Shown: positions 38,835 to 49,970 of the stretch, in pieces
How positions within the stretch are numbered: position 1 is the first letter of the stretch
Layout of the letters: the number at the start of each line of letters is the position of its first letter
NCBI RefSeq assembly: GCF_019443405.1
Contig: NZ_CP080376.1
Coordinates: 2,666,001-2,730,000, forward strand
Length of the DNA stretch: 64,000 nucleotides
Direction of reading: 5' to 3'
Source: Brevundimonas sp. PAMC22021
GTDB taxonomy: Bacteria; Pseudomonadota; Alphaproteobacteria; Caulobacterales; Caulobacteraceae
Notes under the pieces: model-generated
What the model saw: the letters and a program-made list of their open reading frames with translations, nothing else
What the model was told of the DNA's origin: nothing
Database searches by the model: none
Position numbers and translations under genes: made by a program

Positions 38835-40529
38835 GTGAAGCCTTCCGACCCCTTCGAACCGGCCGCTCCGGTCAACCAGGCCGTCGCCAACGGCGAGCCG
38901 GTGGTGCAGCCGCCCGCCGCCTCGACCACGACGGACAAGGTCGGCGGCGTCATGCGGTCGTCGGCCATCTTCTCGGGTCTGACGCTGGTCAGCCGGCTGG
39001 CGGGCTTCGCGCGCGACGTGGTGATCTCGGCGGCGCTGGGCGCCTCGTCCAGCCCGGCGGCGGACGCCTACAATACGGCGCTGAGCTTCCCCAACCTGTT
39101 TCGCCGCATCTTCGCCGAAGGGGCGTTCGCCGCCGCCTTTGTGCCGGCCTACGCCAAGACGCTGAAGACCGAGGGCGACATCGAAGCCGACCGGGTGGCC
39201 ACCGATGCGTTGGCGGCGGTGGCGGCGGTGACGGTGGCGCTGACGATCGCCGCCCAACTGGCCATGCCGTGGCTAATGACGATCATCAACGTCGGCTTTC
39301 TGGACGATCCGGCGCGGTTCAAGCTGGCGGTGATCCTGACGCAGATCACCATGCCCTATCTGCCGTGCATGGCGGTGGCGGCGCTGCTCAGCGGGGTGCT
39401 GAACGCACGCGGGCGGTTCATCGTCTCGGGCGCCTATCCGATCCTGCTGAACCTGATCATGCTGGCCGTGGTGATCCCGGCGCGGGGCGGCCAGGTCGAG
39501 GCGGCGACGGCGGCGTCCTGGGGCGTGCTGGTCGCGGGCGTGGCGCAGGCCGGCCTGTGCTGGTGGGGGGCGCGCAAGGCGGGGGCGAACATCCGCCTGG
39601 CCCTGCCGCGTCTGACGCCGGCGGTGAAGGCCATCGTCATCACCGCCATTCCCGCCGCCATCGGCAACAGCGCGACCCAGATCAACGTCTTCATCTCGGG
39701 CAATCTTTCCAGCTTCGTGCCCGGCGGACGGACCTGGCTGGCCACGGCGGACCGGCTGTATCAGCTGCCGCTGGGATTGGTGGGGGTCGCCATCGGCATC
39801 GCCCTGCTGCCTCGGCTGTCGGCGGCGGTGGCGTCAAAGGATCACGCGCAGCAGCAGGCCTCGATGGACGAGGCGCTGTGCCTGTCCATGGCCCTGACCC
39901 TGCCGGCGGCGGCGGCGCTGATGGCCATGCCTTATTTCCTGATCGACGCCCTGTTCACGCGCGGGGCGTTCCTGCAGGTGGATGCGGTGAACACCGCCCA
40001 GGCCCTGCTGCATTTCGGCTGGGGCGTGCCGGCCTTTGTGCTGATCCGCATTCTGGCGCCGGCCTTCTTCGCACGCGGCGACACCAAGACCCCGATGACC
40101 TTCGCCCTGGTGTCGGTGGCGGTGAATGCGGCCCTGGCGATCGGCCTCTTCAACCTGGGCATGGGCATAGCCGGGATCGCGGCGGCGGTGTCGGCGGCGG
40201 CGTGGAGCAATGCGCTGCTCCTGGCCTCGACCCTGTGGCGGCGCGGGGACTATCGGCCGAGCCCGGCCGCGGTTTCGCGCTTCTCGCGCATCGCCCTGGC
40301 CAGCGCGGGGCTGGCGGCGGTCGTGGGCCTGGCGTCCTGGGCGCGGCCGTGGATCGAGGCGCCGGTGGCGAGCCTTTTGAACGCCGTGCAGATGTCTGTC
40401 GGCGCCAAGGAAGTGTCCCTGCTGCTGGTCACGGCGGCCGGCGGCCTCGCCTATGTGGCGCTGGCGTTCGCAACGCGGGCGGTGACGGTGCGGGAGGTGA
40501 AGGGGCTGCTGCGGCGCGGCGGGCGCTGA
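38835..40529 (+). CDS. murJ: lipid II flippase MurJ (MviN)
   Basis: A 564-residue inner-membrane protein with about 14 helices; it flips lipid II for peptidoglycan synthesis. The family features are [20 protein letters not shown] in helix 1, [18 protein letters not shown] in the next segment and [16 protein letters not shown]. The start is uncertain: GTG 38835 gives a 39-residue hydrophilic leader, whereas ATG 38952 begins just before helix 1 and gives 525 residues, closer to the usual length. AGGA lies 12 bases before the GTG. It follows glnD and precedes trpS. Confidence 0.96.
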   Translation: MKPSDPFEPAAPVNQAVANGEPVVQPPAASTTTDKVGGVMRSSAIFSGLTLVSRLAGFARDVVISAALGASSSPAADAYNTALSFPNLFRRIFAEGAFAAAFVPAYAKTLKTEGDIEADRVATDALAAVAAVTVALTIAAQLAMPWLMTIINVGFLDDPARFKLAVILTQITMPYLPCMAVAALLSGVLNARGRFIVSGAYPILLNLIMLAVVIPARGGQVEAATAASWGVLVAGVAQAGLCWWGARKAGANIRLALPRLTPAVKAIVITAIPAAIGNSATQINVFISGNLSSFVPGGRTWLATADRLYQLPLGLVGVAIGIALLPRLSAAVASKDHAQQQASMDEALCLSMALTLPAAAALMAMPYFLIDALFTRGAFLQVDAVNTAQALLHFGWGVPAFVLIRILAPAFFARGDTKTPMTFALVSVAVNAALAIGLFNLGMGIAGIAAAVSAAAWSNALLLASTLWRRGDYRPSPAAVSRFSRIALASAGLAAVVGLASWARPWIEAPVASLLNAVQMSVGAKEVSLLLVTAAGGLAYVALAFATRAVTVREVKGLLRRGGR

Positions 40530-40569
40530 TCCGCTTGCTCTAAAGCCTCGCGTCGGGCATTGCCGCGCC

Positions 40570-41616
40570 ATGTCCGACGCCGCTTCCGCCGATCCCGCCG
40601 TCTACGCCGGTCCCCGCCGCATCCTGTCCGGCATCCAGGCCTCGGGCGCCCTGCACCTGGGCAACTATCTGGGCGCATTGAAGCGGTTCACGGCGCTGCA
40701 GGAAACAGGCGCGCCGGTGTTCGTGTTCGTCGCCGACATGCACGCCATCACCGTGTGGCAGGACCCGCAGAAGCTGGCGGATCAGACGCGCGAGATCGCC
40801 GCCGCCTATCTGGCCTCGGGCCTTGACCCGGCCCGGTCGATCATCTTCCCGCAGTCGGCGGTGCGCGCGCACGCCGATCTCGCCTGGGTGTTCAACTGCG
40901 TCGCCCGCCTCGGCTGGCTGGATCGCATGACCCAGTTCAAGGAGAAATCGGGCAAGCACAAGGAGCGCGCCTCCGTCGGCCTCTACACCTATCCGGTGCT
41001 GCAGGCCGCCGATATCCTGCTGTACAAGGCGACGGAAGTGCCGGTCGGCGAGGACCAGAAGCAGCATCTGGAGCTGACCCGCGACATTGCCGCCAAGTTC
41101 AATACCGACTTCGGCGTGCCCGGCTTCTTTCCCCAGCCCGAACCGGTGATTCACGGACCGGCGACGCGGGTCATGTCCCTGCGCGACGGCTCGGCCAAGA
41201 TGAGCAAGTCCGATCCTTCGGACCAGAGCCGGATCAACCTGACCGACGACGCCGACACTATCGCCGCCAAGATCCGCAAGGCGCGGACAGATGCCGAGCC
41301 GCTGCCCGACAGCCTGGACGGCCTGGCCGAACGGCCCGAGGCGCGCAACCTGGTGGCCATCTATGCCGCGCTGGCCAACACCAGCCGCGAGGCGGTGGTG
41401 GAGCAGTTCGCAGGCCAGGGCTTCGGCGCCTTCAAGCCGGCGCTGGCCGACCTGGCCGTCGAGGCGCTGGCGCCGGTCACCGCCGAGATGCGCCGGCTGA
41501 TGAACGATCCGGCCGAGATCGACCGCGTCCTGGCCGACGGCGCCGAACGCGCCGCCTCCGTCGCCGACCCGGTGGTCGAGGAGGTCAAGCGCATCGTCGG
41601 CTTCTGGCGCGCCTGA
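40570..41616 (+). CDS. trpS: tryptophanyl-tRNA synthetase
   Basis: A 348-residue class I aminoacyl-tRNA synthetase. The HIGH-type motif is [11 protein letters not shown] near residues 26-36 and the KMSKS loop is present as AKMSKSDPS near 213-221. TrpRS-typical [14 protein letters not shown] and [22 protein letters not shown] are clear. It is the last gene of the plus-strand run starting at mutS; an alpha/beta hydrolase gene converges on it one base after its stop codon. Confidence 0.98.
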   Translation: MSDAASADPAVYAGPRRILSGIQASGALHLGNYLGALKRFTALQETGAPVFVFVADMHAITVWQDPQKLADQTREIAAAYLASGLDPARSIIFPQSAVRAHADLAWVFNCVARLGWLDRMTQFKEKSGKHKERASVGLYTYPVLQAADILLYKATEVPVGEDQKQHLELTRDIAAKFNTDFGVPGFFPQPEPVIHGPATRVMSLRDGSAKMSKSDPSDQSRINLTDDADTIAAKIRKARTDAEPLPDSLDGLAERPEARNLVAIYAALANTSREAVVEQFAGQGFGAFKPALADLAVEALAPVTAEMRRLMNDPAEIDRVLADGAERAASVADPVVEEVKRIVGFWRA

Positions 41617-41617
41617 T

Positions 41618-42370
41618 CTAGACGGTCGGAGAGACGTCCTCGAGGAAGGCGCCGAAGCGGCGGATCGCCTCGTCGGCAAGGGCCGGGTCGTGGCGCATGG
41701 GGCCGATGTTGGACGGCTCGTCGAAGGCGTGGGTGCCCTCGGCGATCCAGCTTTCGACCTCGGCCCCGCAGTTGCGGATCAGGGCGTTGACGTGCTCGGC
41801 GTTCCTGACGGTGGTCAGGTGGTCGCGGCGGCAGGTCACGGCCAGAACGCGCGGACAATGCCGCCAGGCCTTTAGGCGGTTGAAGGCGAACGGACCGACG
41901 TAGGGGTAGGCCAGCCACACCGCCTTGACGCCCTTGAGCGAACAGGCGCCTGCGTCGCTGAGACCCAGCGCGCCCCGGCGGTTCGGATCGGCGGTCATGG
42001 CCTCCATGATCGACCAGCCGCCGTGGCTCCATCCGGCCAGGACGATCCGGTCCGGATCGACATCGGGCCGCCGCGACACGCCGTGCAGCGCCGCCAGGAT
42101 GTCGCCGCCGCGCTCATAGCCGCGAAGGGTCAGGCCGGTGCAGACCCCTGCGACGGCCGCCGCTCGGCCGATGCCGCGATGGCTGTAGGAATCCACCACA
42201 AACGCCCGCCACCCCAGCGCCTTGGCCGCCTCCGCATAGCGCGGCAGATGGGCGCGCAAGCCGCCGCAGCCGTGAAACAGCAGCACCGCCGGACGCGGCC
42301 GATCGTCCTCCGGCCCGACCACGGCGACGTGCGGCTCAAGGCGCGCCCAGCGGCTTTGCAGGCTGTCCAT
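41618..42370 (-). CDS. dienelactone hydrolase-family alpha/beta hydrolase
   Basis: A 250-residue cytosolic protein with an alpha/beta hydrolase fold: the oxyanion region LLFHGCGGL, the nucleophile elbow AGWSHGG near 112-118, an Asp near CRRDHLT and the catalytic His in EGTHAFDEP. The nucleophile is Ser, not the Cys of classical dienelactone hydrolase, so it is an esterase-like member. The substrate is unknown. It lies seven bases downstream of purH on the same strand. Confidence 0.87.
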   Translation of the reverse strand: MDSLQSRWARLEPHVAVVGPEDDRPRPAVLLFHGCGGLRAHLPRYAEAAKALGWRAFVVDSYSHRGIGRAAAVAGVCTGLTLRGYERGGDILAALHGVSRRPDVDPDRIVLAGWSHGGWSIMEAMTADPNRRGALGLSDAGACSLKGVKAVWLAYPYVGPFAFNRLKAWRHCPRVLAVTCRRDHLTTVRNAEHVNALIRNCGAEVESWIAEGTHAFDEPSNIGPMRHDPALADEAIRRFGAFLEDVSPTV

Positions 42371-42377
42371 GGCGCGG

Positions 42378-43997
42378 TCAGTGCCGGAAGACGCGCACGC
42401 CGGTGAAGGCCATGGCGATGTTGCGTTCGTCGGCGACGGCGATGACCTCGTCGTCGCGGATCGATCCGCCGGGCTGGATCACCGCCGTGGCGCCTGCCGC
42501 GACCGCTTCCAACAGGCCATCGGCGAAGGGGAAGAAGGCCTCGGACGCACAGGCCGAGCCCTGCGCCAGCGAATGGGCCAACCCCTTGGCCTCGCCGGCC
42601 TCCTTGGCCCGGATAGCGGCGATGCGCGCCGAGTCGCGGCGGTTCATCTGGCCGGCGCCGATGCCGGCGGTCTGGCCGTCCTTGGCGTAGACGATGGCGT
42701 TGGACTTGACGTGCTTGGCCACGGTGAAGGCGAACAGCATGTCGGCGATCTCGGTCGGCGAAGGCGCGCGGCGCGTGACTATCTTCAGGTCCTCGGGCTT
42801 GATCAACGACCCATCACGAGATTGGACCAGGAACCCTCCAGCAACCGAGCGGAACACTTCGCCTGCGCCCAACGGATTGGGCAGCCCGTCGGTGATCAGC
42901 AGGCGCAGGTTCTTCTTGGCGGCGAAGACGGCGCGGGCCTCCTCGTCGGCCCCCGGGGCGATCACCACCTCGGTGAAGATGCCGGTGATGGCGCGCGCCG
43001 CCTCGCCCGTCAGCGGCCGGTTGACCGCGATCACGCCGCCAAAGGCCGACACCGGATCGCACTCCAGCGCGCGGGCGTAGGCCTCAGACAGGTCATTCCC
43101 GACCGCGACGCCGCACGGGTTGGCGTGCTTGACGATGACGCAGGCGGGCGTCTCGAACTCGGCCACCAGCTCATAGGCCGCATCGGCGTCGGCGATGTTG
43201 TTGTAGCCCAATTCCTTGCCCTGCACCTGTTCGGCGTGGGCCACGCCCGGCCGACGCTCTCCCGTACGGTAGAAGGCGCCGGTCTGGTGCGGGTTCTCGC
43301 CGTAGCGCAGGGTCTGGGCCAGCGTGCCCGCGATCGACTTGCGGGCGGGCGCAGCGTCTTCCAGCTGCCCGGCGAACCAGGTCGAGACGGCGGCGTCATA
43401 GGCGGCGGTGCGGGCGAAGGCGCGGGCGGCCAGGCGCTTGCGCAGCTCAAGCGAGGTCGATCCGGCCGTCTTCAGCGCCTCAAGGATCAGGCCGATGGAC
43501 TCGCCGTCCACGGCGACGGCGACGTAGCCGTGGTTCTTCGATCCCGAACGGATCATGGCCGGGCCGCCGATGTCGATGTTCTCGATGGCCGCCTCGAAGC
43601 CGCCCTTTTCCCCAGGCTTGGCCGCCTCCACCGTCCTTTCGAACGGATAGAGGTCGATCCAGACAATATCGATCGGGGCGATGCCGTGGGTCGTCATCGC
43701 CTCAGCATGATCGGCCGCGTCGCGCACGCCCAGCAGCCCTCCGTGCACCACGGGGTGCAGCGTCTTGACCCGGCCGTCCATCATCTCGGGAAAGCCGGTC
43801 AGATCGGCCACGTCCTTGACCGGCAGGCCCAAGGCCGCGATCGCCGCACGGGTGCCGCCGGTGGAGACCAGCTCGACGCCGGCGTCATGCAGGGCGCGCG
43901 CTGCGTCATCCAGCCCCGCCTTGTCCGAAAGCGAGATCAGCGCGCGCGCAGGCTTCACCGCATCGGGCGCGGGCGGAAAGTCGGGAGCGGCGGGCAT
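42378..43997 (-). CDS. purH: bifunctional AICAR transformylase/IMP cyclohydrolase
   Basis: A 539-residue enzyme for the last two steps of purine (IMP) synthesis. The N-terminal cyclohydrolase domain has [21 protein letters not shown] and [15 protein letters not shown]. The C-terminal transformylase domain has [27 protein letters not shown] and the family-ending [10 protein letters not shown]. The start is probably the ATG at 43997 (MPAAPDF); an in-frame ATG at 44045 gives a 16-residue longer form. Neither has a clear ribosome binding site. It is followed by the hydrolase gene after seven bases. Confidence 0.97.
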   Translation of the reverse strand: MPAAPDFPPAPDAVKPARALISLSDKAGLDDAARALHDAGVELVSTGGTRAAIAALGLPVKDVADLTGFPEMMDGRVKTLHPVVHGGLLGVRDAADHAEAMTTHGIAPIDIVWIDLYPFERTVEAAKPGEKGGFEAAIENIDIGGPAMIRSGSKNHGYVAVAVDGESIGLILEALKTAGSTSLELRKRLAARAFARTAAYDAAVSTWFAGQLEDAAPARKSIAGTLAQTLRYGENPHQTGAFYRTGERRPGVAHAEQVQGKELGYNNIADADAAYELVAEFETPACVIVKHANPCGVAVGNDLSEAYARALECDPVSAFGGVIAVNRPLTGEAARAITGIFTEVVIAPGADEEARAVFAAKKNLRLLITDGLPNPLGAGEVFRSVAGGFLVQSRDGSLIKPEDLKIVTRRAPSPTEIADMLFAFTVAKHVKSNAIVYAKDGQTAGIGAGQMNRRDSARIAAIRAKEAGEAKGLAHSLAQGSACASEAFFPFADGLLEAVAAGATAVIQPGGSIRDDEVIAVADERNIAMAFTGVRVFRH

Positions 43998-44079
43998 GGC
44001 GGCGTCCGTGAATGGCTTGGAGGAGGATGGCGCGGCCTCTAGCATCGGGCGGCGGGTGCGTCACCCTTCGGGCGATGCG

Positions 44080-45897
44080 CTAGACCGGATCGTCGCTGGC
44101 GCCCGCGGGGCTCAGCTTCCAGCGGACCTTGGTTTCGGCGTCGGTGCGGGCCGAGCCGCGCACCACGATCTGCAGCGAGCGGCGGGTCAGGCCGGCGTCG
44201 ATGTGGACGCTGGGTTCTATGGCGACATCCGGTCCGTCGGTGCGGAACCACCAGCCTCGACCCGACGCCCCGCGCAGCAGGATGGCGCGGCGGTCGCGGG
44301 ACAGGGAGGCCTCCACGCCGGGCTCCAGGTGGAAGCGCGCGGCATAGGGGGCGGCGATGGCGCGCAGCACCTCGGGACGGCCGGGCGTCGGATAAATCCG
44401 CTCTTCGGCCCGCAGTTCGTCCAGGCGGGTGTCGAGATACAGCCGGCGCTGGTGCGTCAGGCCGAACGGCTCGACCCAGCCGTCGTGGTCCATCTCAAGC
44501 CACACGGCGCCCTCGCCGTCGCGCTGGCTGACATGGACGGCGTAGGGGCGACCGGCGAGGCGCGGCCCCAGCAGTTCGGCCTTCCAACCGCCCAGCGGTT
44601 CGTTCAGCGACCGCTCGCCCAGCGTCAGGGTGGAATGGGCCGGGGTCAGGCGCAGGGCCTGGCGATCGGTGGAGCGCGGCGTCCAGCCCGAGCCGGTGAT
44701 CAGCCGATCCCGTCCGCAGGTGATCTCCAGCGCCAGCGGCTGGGCGCAGGCGGTGGAGCCCCAGGCGCCGTACGCCGCCGGGGCCGCATCGGCCACCACG
44801 GCCAGAAGCGGACTGGAGAGGCGATACAGGCCGCCGACCACGCCCGAGGTCCTGTGGGCCTCCATGTCCTCGTCGTGCGCCAGGGCGGCCGAAAGCCGAG
44901 CCGTGGTCGAGGGGCCTCCGCCCTGGAAGCTGGCGAGGCGTGCGTCCGGCAGAGTCAGCAGGCGCACGGCCTCCGTCAGGCGGGCGATGGCGCGGCCGAC
45001 CGGTTCGGGCGCGGGCTCCGACAGCTGGGCCAGGGCGTCGTCCAGCGACAGGAGGTCGAGCAGCAGCTCCAGCGCCGCCTCGGGCGAGCGGCTCGCGTGC
45101 GATCCGTCGGCGTGAACCGTGGCCTGCAGGGCGGCGGGCAGGCTGGCGAGCGCGCGCCTGCGCAGACTGGCCCCGGCCACGCCAGACAGGACGCAACCGG
45201 CGATGGCCGCGGCGATAGAACGCTCAGCACGGCTGGCCAGGCCGCCCGGCGGGCGCAGCAGCTGCCGCGCCTGGCGCGCCAGCGTGTCGGAAAGGCGAAG
45301 GCGCTCGGCCTCCGTCGCCACCGCCCCCATGCGGCGCGCCGCGCAGGACAGGTTGATGACGCGCCGCGGCAGGGTCTCGGGACCCCAGGCGAACGGCGAC
45401 CAGCGTGCGAAATGATCGGCCCAGCTCAGGGTCAGGCGCACGGCCTCGCGCGCGCCGCGCTCGCCCTGGCTCATCAGGGCCGGCAACCAGTTAAAGGCGT
45501 GCAGCTCGACCGCGAAGGGGCGGGACGGGCTGGGGCGACCCCAGGGATCGGCCGGCGCCTCGGCCTCCAGCGTCGCGCCGGCCAGGGTGAAGCGGCCCTT
45601 CAGCAGGGCCTTGCCCGGCGCCGGATCGTGCGGGCGGAAATCGCGGGGGGTGGCGGCGAAGCTGGTGGACTTGGCCCCGCCCAGGGTCAGGGTGTAGCCC
45701 GGCAGACCATAGAGCTCGATCCAGAGCTGCCGGGTCAGGAGACGCCCGACAATGGCCGGCCACAGGCTGAGGGCGGTCTGGACCTCGCCGTCGCGTACGG
45801 GGGTTCGAACCGGCGCGCCCGGCAGGCCGGGAATGGCGCCTGCGCCCACATCAGGACCCGTCGGCTGACGCGGGGCGAAGGGCCCAAGCGGGCTCAC
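44080..45897 (-). CDS. heparinase II/III-family protein
   Basis: A 605-residue protein starting at a GTG that overlaps the rpe stop codon (GTGA), implying coupled translation. It has no obvious signal peptide. An N-terminal alpha-toroid-like region contains GLPGYTLTLGG, HAFNWLPALM and SWADHFARWSPFAWGP. A C-terminal beta-rich domain of the heparinase II/III type contains HDGWVEPFGLTHQRRLYLD. Family members are polysaccharide lyases, but this Caulobacterales form, embedded among housekeeping genes, has no known substrate. Probably related to a cell-surface or cell-wall polysaccharide (inference). Confidence 0.88.
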   Translation of the reverse strand: MSPLGPFAPRQPTGPDVGAGAIPGLPGAPVRTPVRDGEVQTALSLWPAIVGRLLTRQLWIELYGLPGYTLTLGGAKSTSFAATPRDFRPHDPAPGKALLKGRFTLAGATLEAEAPADPWGRPSPSRPFAVELHAFNWLPALMSQGERGAREAVRLTLSWADHFARWSPFAWGPETLPRRVINLSCAARRMGAVATEAERLRLSDTLARQARQLLRPPGGLASRAERSIAAAIAGCVLSGVAGASLRRRALASLPAALQATVHADGSHASRSPEAALELLLDLLSLDDALAQLSEPAPEPVGRAIARLTEAVRLLTLPDARLASFQGGGPSTTARLSAALAHDEDMEAHRTSGVVGGLYRLSSPLLAVVADAAPAAYGAWGSTACAQPLALEITCGRDRLITGSGWTPRSTDRQALRLTPAHSTLTLGERSLNEPLGGWKAELLGPRLAGRPYAVHVSQRDGEGAVWLEMDHDGWVEPFGLTHQRRLYLDTRLDELRAEERIYPTPGRPEVLRAIAAPYAARFHLEPGVEASLSRDRRAILLRGASGRGWWFRTDGPDVAIEPSVHIDAGLTRRSLQIVVRGSARTDAETKVRWKLSPAGASDDPV

Positions 45898-46562
45898 GCC
45901 GGCGCCTGCGCCTTCAAGGCGGCGATGTTCGAGGCGTAGGCGTCCGCCCCGCCCTTGAACACGAATGAGCCTGCGACCAGGGCGTCCGCGCCGGCGGACA
46001 CGCACGAAGCGGCGTTGGCCGAGGTCACGCCGCCGTCAACCTGCAGATGCGCGGGCGACCCGGCCCGGTCCAGAATGGCCCGGGCGCGCTCGATCTTGTG
46101 CAGGGCGCTGTCCACAAAGGCCTGACCGCCAAAGCCCGGATTGACCGACATGATCAGCACCAGATCGACCAGATCGACGACCTCTTCCAGGATCGAAAGC
46201 GGCGTGCCCGGATTGAACACGATCCCGGCCTTGGCGCCCAGTTGGCGAATCCGGCCGAGCGTCCGGTGCAGGTGCGGCCCGCTTTCAGGATGGACGCTGA
46301 GGATGTCGGCGCCGGCCGCGCGGTAGGCTTCCAGCCACGGATCGACCGGAGCGACCATCAGGTGGACGTCGAACGGCAGCGCCGTATGCGGCCGGATCGC
46401 CTTCACGATGTCGGGGCCCATGGTTAGGTTCGGCACAAAATGGCCGTCCATGACGTCGACGTGGATCCAGTCCGCCCCCGCCGCCTCGAGCGTCCGCACC
46501 TCCTCGCCCAGACGGGCGAAGTCGCTGGCGAGAATGGATGGGCAGATCAGCGGCGCGGTCAT
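45894..46562 (-). CDS. rpe: ribulose-phosphate 3-epimerase
   Basis: A 222-residue TIM-barrel enzyme interconverting ribulose-5-phosphate and xylulose-5-phosphate. The start MTAPLICPSILASD has AAGAGG upstream. Both family signatures are present: HVDVMDGHFVPNLTMG (metal His and Asp) and VLIMSVNPGFGGQAF, plus LQVDGGVTSANA. It follows rsmB after 46 bases and overlaps the heparinase-family gene at its stop codon. Confidence 0.97.
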   Translation of the reverse strand: MTAPLICPSILASDFARLGEEVRTLEAAGADWIHVDVMDGHFVPNLTMGPDIVKAIRPHTALPFDVHLMVAPVDPWLEAYRAAGADILSVHPESGPHLHRTLGRIRQLGAKAGIVFNPGTPLSILEEVVDLVDLVLIMSVNPGFGGQAFVDSALHKIERARAILDRAGSPAHLQVDGGVTSANAASCVSAGADALVAGSFVFKGGADAYASNIAALKAQAPA

Positions 46563-46608
46563 GCCTCTTCGGATAAGGCGGCTCCTCGTCCGGGGCAAGG
46601 CGGCGCGC

Positions 46609-47997
46609 TTAAGCTGTGCGCTCCAGTCGGGCGGCGAAGAAGCCGTCGAGGCCGCCGCGCTCGGGCCAGAAGGAGGGCAGGATGCGCAGCCAGCCTTCTG
46701 GCGTCAGGGCCTCGGGCGGGCAGCCGAGAGCCGCAGGGTCGGCCGGGACGGTGCGGAACGACGGGTTGCGGCGCAGAAAGGCGATGACCTGGGTCTCGCC
46801 CTCTTCACGCTCCAGAGAGCAGGTGCAGTAGACCATGCGACCGCCGGGCTTCACCCGCGCGGCGGCGGCGTCGAGCAGCCGGTGCTGCACGTCGGCCAGC
46901 TTGGCCACGTCGGCGGGGCGGGTGGCGCGCAGCACTTCCGGGTTGCGGCGGAAGGTGCCGGTGGCGGTGCAGGGCGCGTCCAGCAGCAAGGCGTCGAACT
47001 GGCGGGCGTCTTCCCAATCCTCGGCCGGGGTGGCGACGACCTCGGCGGACAGGCCGGTGCGCTCGAGGTTCTGCGTCAGGCGCTTCAGCCGTGGGGCCGA
47101 GCGGTCGAGGGCCGTGACCGTAGCGCCGGCGGCGGCGAGCTGCAGCGTCTTGCCGCCGGGCGCCGCGCACATGTCCAGCGCGGTCTCGCCGGCTTGAGCG
47201 TCCAGCAGTCGAGCGGGGATGGCGGCGGCCGCGTCCTGCACCCACCAGTCGCCGGTCTCGAAGCCGGGCCAGGACGCGACATCGCCGCGCCGGCTGGTGC
47301 GAACGGTTCCGCCGGGAAGGACCTCGCCTTCCAGCGCATCGGCCGCGGCGGCCGGATCGGCTGAGGGCTTGAGGCTGAGGTCGGTCGGCGGCTCCTCGCG
47401 GGCGGCGAGCGCCAATCCTTCCAGCGCGGCCTCGCCCCAGGTCGCGCGCCACCGCGCGGAAATCCAGTCCGGCAGGTTGGAGACAGCGGTGGTCAGTCCG
47501 GGGCCGTCGCGGTCGATGCCGCGCAGCACGGCGTTGACCAGGTTCTTGTAGGGCCGGGTCTTTGGATCGCGCTCGGCCAGCTTCACGGCGGTGGAGACGG
47601 CGGCGAAGGCCGGCGTACGCAGCACCAGGGTCTGGGCCAGCGCGACGCGCAGCAGGGTGCGCACGGCGTCGGGCGGCGACTTCTGCAATCGACGATCCAG
47701 AATCTGATCGATCTCGCCCAGACGGCGCAGGGCGGCCATGGCGACGGCGCGGGCGAAGGCGCGGTCCGCGGGGGGCAGGGCGCGCGCGGGCGCCTGGCCC
47801 AGCGTCTCGTCCAGGCCGTTGCGCGTCTCCAGCGCCGCGTTCAGCAAGAGGCCGGCGACCACGCGCGCCTCGACGCCGATGTCGTCCTGCGGCGCCGCCT
47901 CCGCCGGCGGCGAGGCCGGACGCGGCTTGCCCTTGGTCGCGAGCCTGCGTCCGCGCGCCTCGGAACTCTGGCCCGGCCGGGCGCCAGGCCCCTTCAT
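46609..47997 (-). CDS. rsmB: 16S rRNA (cytosine-C5) methyltransferase, RsmB family
   Basis: A 462-residue protein whose ATG overlaps the kup stop codon (ATGA). An N-terminal NusB-like RNA-binding domain (about 35-170, with RLGEIDQILDRRLQ and YKNLVNAVLR) leads into a Rossmann methyltransferase domain (about 215-462). The AdoMet motif is DMCAAPGGKT near 265. The two catalytic Cys sit in DAPCTATGTFRRNPE and CTCSLEREEGE. RsmB makes m5C in 16S rRNA. rpe follows on the same strand. Confidence 0.95.
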   Translation of the reverse strand: MKGPGARPGQSSEARGRRLATKGKPRPASPPAEAAPQDDIGVEARVVAGLLLNAALETRNGLDETLGQAPARALPPADRAFARAVAMAALRRLGEIDQILDRRLQKSPPDAVRTLLRVALAQTLVLRTPAFAAVSTAVKLAERDPKTRPYKNLVNAVLRGIDRDGPGLTTAVSNLPDWISARWRATWGEAALEGLALAAREEPPTDLSLKPSADPAAAADALEGEVLPGGTVRTSRRGDVASWPGFETGDWWVQDAAAAIPARLLDAQAGETALDMCAAPGGKTLQLAAAGATVTALDRSAPRLKRLTQNLERTGLSAEVVATPAEDWEDARQFDALLLDAPCTATGTFRRNPEVLRATRPADVAKLADVQHRLLDAAAARVKPGGRMVYCTCSLEREEGETQVIAFLRRNPSFRTVPADPAALGCPPEALTPEGWLRILPSFWPERGGLDGFFAARLERTA

Positions 47998-49970
47998 ACG
48001 GCGACCTGCGCGCCGAGCTCGACCACGCGGCCGGGCGGGATGTGGAAGAAGTCGGTCGGATTGGCGGCGTTGCGCATCAGGAAGATGAACAGCCGGTCCT
48101 GCCACAGCGGCATGCCCTGGCGCGCCGACGGGATCAGCGAACGGCGGCCGAGGAAGAAGCTGGTCGACATGATGTCGAACTTCAGCCCCTGCTTGCGGCA
48201 CAGACCCAGCGCGCGCGGCACGTTGGGCGTCTCCATGAAGCCGTAGGTGACGGTCAGCCGCTTGAAGTCGTCGTTGATCGGCTCCATCCGCACGCGGTCC
48301 TTCTCGCGGACGCGCGGCCGCTCGGAGGTGCGCACGGTTAGGACGATGTTCTTTTCGTGCAGCACCTTGTTGTGCTTGAGGTTGTGCATCAGGGCGACGG
48401 GCGCGACATCCGGATCCGAGGTCAGGAAGATGGCGGTGCCGGGCGCGCGGTGCGGCGGGCGCGCCTGCAGCATCTCGATCAGATCGCCCAGCGGCAGGCT
48501 GTCCTTGCGGGTCTTGGCCGTCAGGATCTGGGTGCCGCGCACCCAGGTCCACATCACCAGCACCAGCACGGCGCCCAGAACCAACGGCATCCAGGCGCCG
48601 TCGGGAATCTTCAGCAGGTTGGAGGTCAGGAAGACGGTGTCGATGAAGGCGAACGGGATCAGCGTCCCCGCCACCGCCCACATCGGCCATTTCCAGCCCT
48701 TGGTGATGACGAAATAGGCCATCAGAGTGTTGACCAGCATGGTGCCGGTTACCGCCACGCCATAGGCGGCGGTCAGGTTGTGCGAGCTCTGGAACACGAC
48801 CAGCAGCACCAGCACCCCGATCATCAGGAAGCTGTTGACCGCCGGCACGAAGATCTGTCCCGCCTGGGTTTCAGATGTGTTCCTGATGTCGATGCGGGGC
48901 AGGAGGCCCAACTGCACCGCCTGCTGCGTCACCGAGAACGCCCCGGTGATCACGGCCTGGGACGCGATCACGGTGGCGGCGGTGGCCAGCGCCAGCATCG
49001 GCCAATAGATGACCTGCGGCACCATGCTCCAGAACGGATTCTCGGAGGCGCCCGGGTTGTCCAGGATCATGGCGCCCTGGCCCAGGTAGTTCAGCGTCAG
49101 GCACGGCAGCACGAAATAGAGCCAGCCGGCCTGGATCGGCGCCTTTCCGAAGTGGCCCATGTCGGCATAGAGCGCCTCGGCGCCCGTCACCGCCAAGAAC
49201 ACGCTGCCCAGGATGATGAAGCCCAGAAATCCGTCTTCGATCAGCAGCTGAACGCCATAGTGCGGCGACAGGGCGCGCAGGATTGAGATGTCGTCAAAGA
49301 TGTGGATCAGGCCCAGCACGCCCAGGCTCAGGAACCAGACGGCGGTGATCGGCCCGAACAGCTTGGCCAGGCCTGCGGTGCCGCGCGACTGGACCATGAA
49401 CAGGGCGATCAGGATGCCGGCCGCGACCGGCACGATGAAGGGGTCCATGGCGGTGCCCACGCCCGGCGCGTCCTGTACGCCCTCGATCGCCGACAGGACC
49501 GAGATCGCCGGGGTGATGATGCCGTCGCCGTAGAACAGAGCGGCGCCGCACACGCCCAGCATGAAGATCCAGGCGCTGCGGCGGCCGACCGCGTGCTGAG
49601 CCAGGGCCATCAGCGACAGGGTGCCGCCCTCGCCCTTGTTATCCGCACGCATCAGAAAGAAGACGTATTTGAACGTCACCACCACCATCAGCGCCCAAAA
49701 GGCGAGGGACACTACGCCGACCACGGCCAGGTCGCCGCCGACGCCGCCGCGCGCATGATCAATGGCCTCGCGCAGCGCGTAGAGGGGGCTGGTGCCGATG
49801 TCGCCGAACACGACGCCGATGGCGCCCAGCGTCAGCGCCCAGAAGCCGCCGTGCGCCACGGTCTGGCCGCCGGGGACATGCGCCTCGGGCGTAACGGTCG
49901 CCGACGTGCCGGAAGCGGGTGTGGGCGTGGCGGCGGCGCCGTCCGACCCGAGGGGAGCATCCCCTGTCAT
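47994..49970 (-). CDS. kup: Kup-type potassium uptake protein
   Basis: A 658-residue K+/H+ symporter of the Kup/HAK family. The start MTGDAPLGSD has GGAGATCAGG upstream. After a short Thr/Pro-rich cytosolic leader the first helix has TLGAIGVVFGDIGTSPLYALRE, the hallmark motif; about 12 helices and a cytosolic C-terminal domain follow (with ILTVRTSERPRVREKDR and DIMSTSFFLGR). It overlaps rsmB by four bases and is divergent from the Rrf2-family regulator. Confidence 0.96.
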   Translation of the reverse strand: MTGDAPLGSDGAAATPTPASGTSATVTPEAHVPGGQTVAHGGFWALTLGAIGVVFGDIGTSPLYALREAIDHARGGVGGDLAVVGVVSLAFWALMVVVTFKYVFFLMRADNKGEGGTLSLMALAQHAVGRRSAWIFMLGVCGAALFYGDGIITPAISVLSAIEGVQDAPGVGTAMDPFIVPVAAGILIALFMVQSRGTAGLAKLFGPITAVWFLSLGVLGLIHIFDDISILRALSPHYGVQLLIEDGFLGFIILGSVFLAVTGAEALYADMGHFGKAPIQAGWLYFVLPCLTLNYLGQGAMILDNPGASENPFWSMVPQVIYWPMLALATAATVIASQAVITGAFSVTQQAVQLGLLPRIDIRNTSETQAGQIFVPAVNSFLMIGVLVLLVVFQSSHNLTAAYGVAVTGTMLVNTLMAYFVITKGWKWPMWAVAGTLIPFAFIDTVFLTSNLLKIPDGAWMPLVLGAVLVLVMWTWVRGTQILTAKTRKDSLPLGDLIEMLQARPPHRAPGTAIFLTSDPDVAPVALMHNLKHNKVLHEKNIVLTVRTSERPRVREKDRVRMEPINDDFKRLTVTYGFMETPNVPRALGLCRKQGLKFDIMSTSFFLGRRSLIPSARQGMPLWQDRLFIFLMRNAANPTDFFHIPPGRVVELGAQVAV

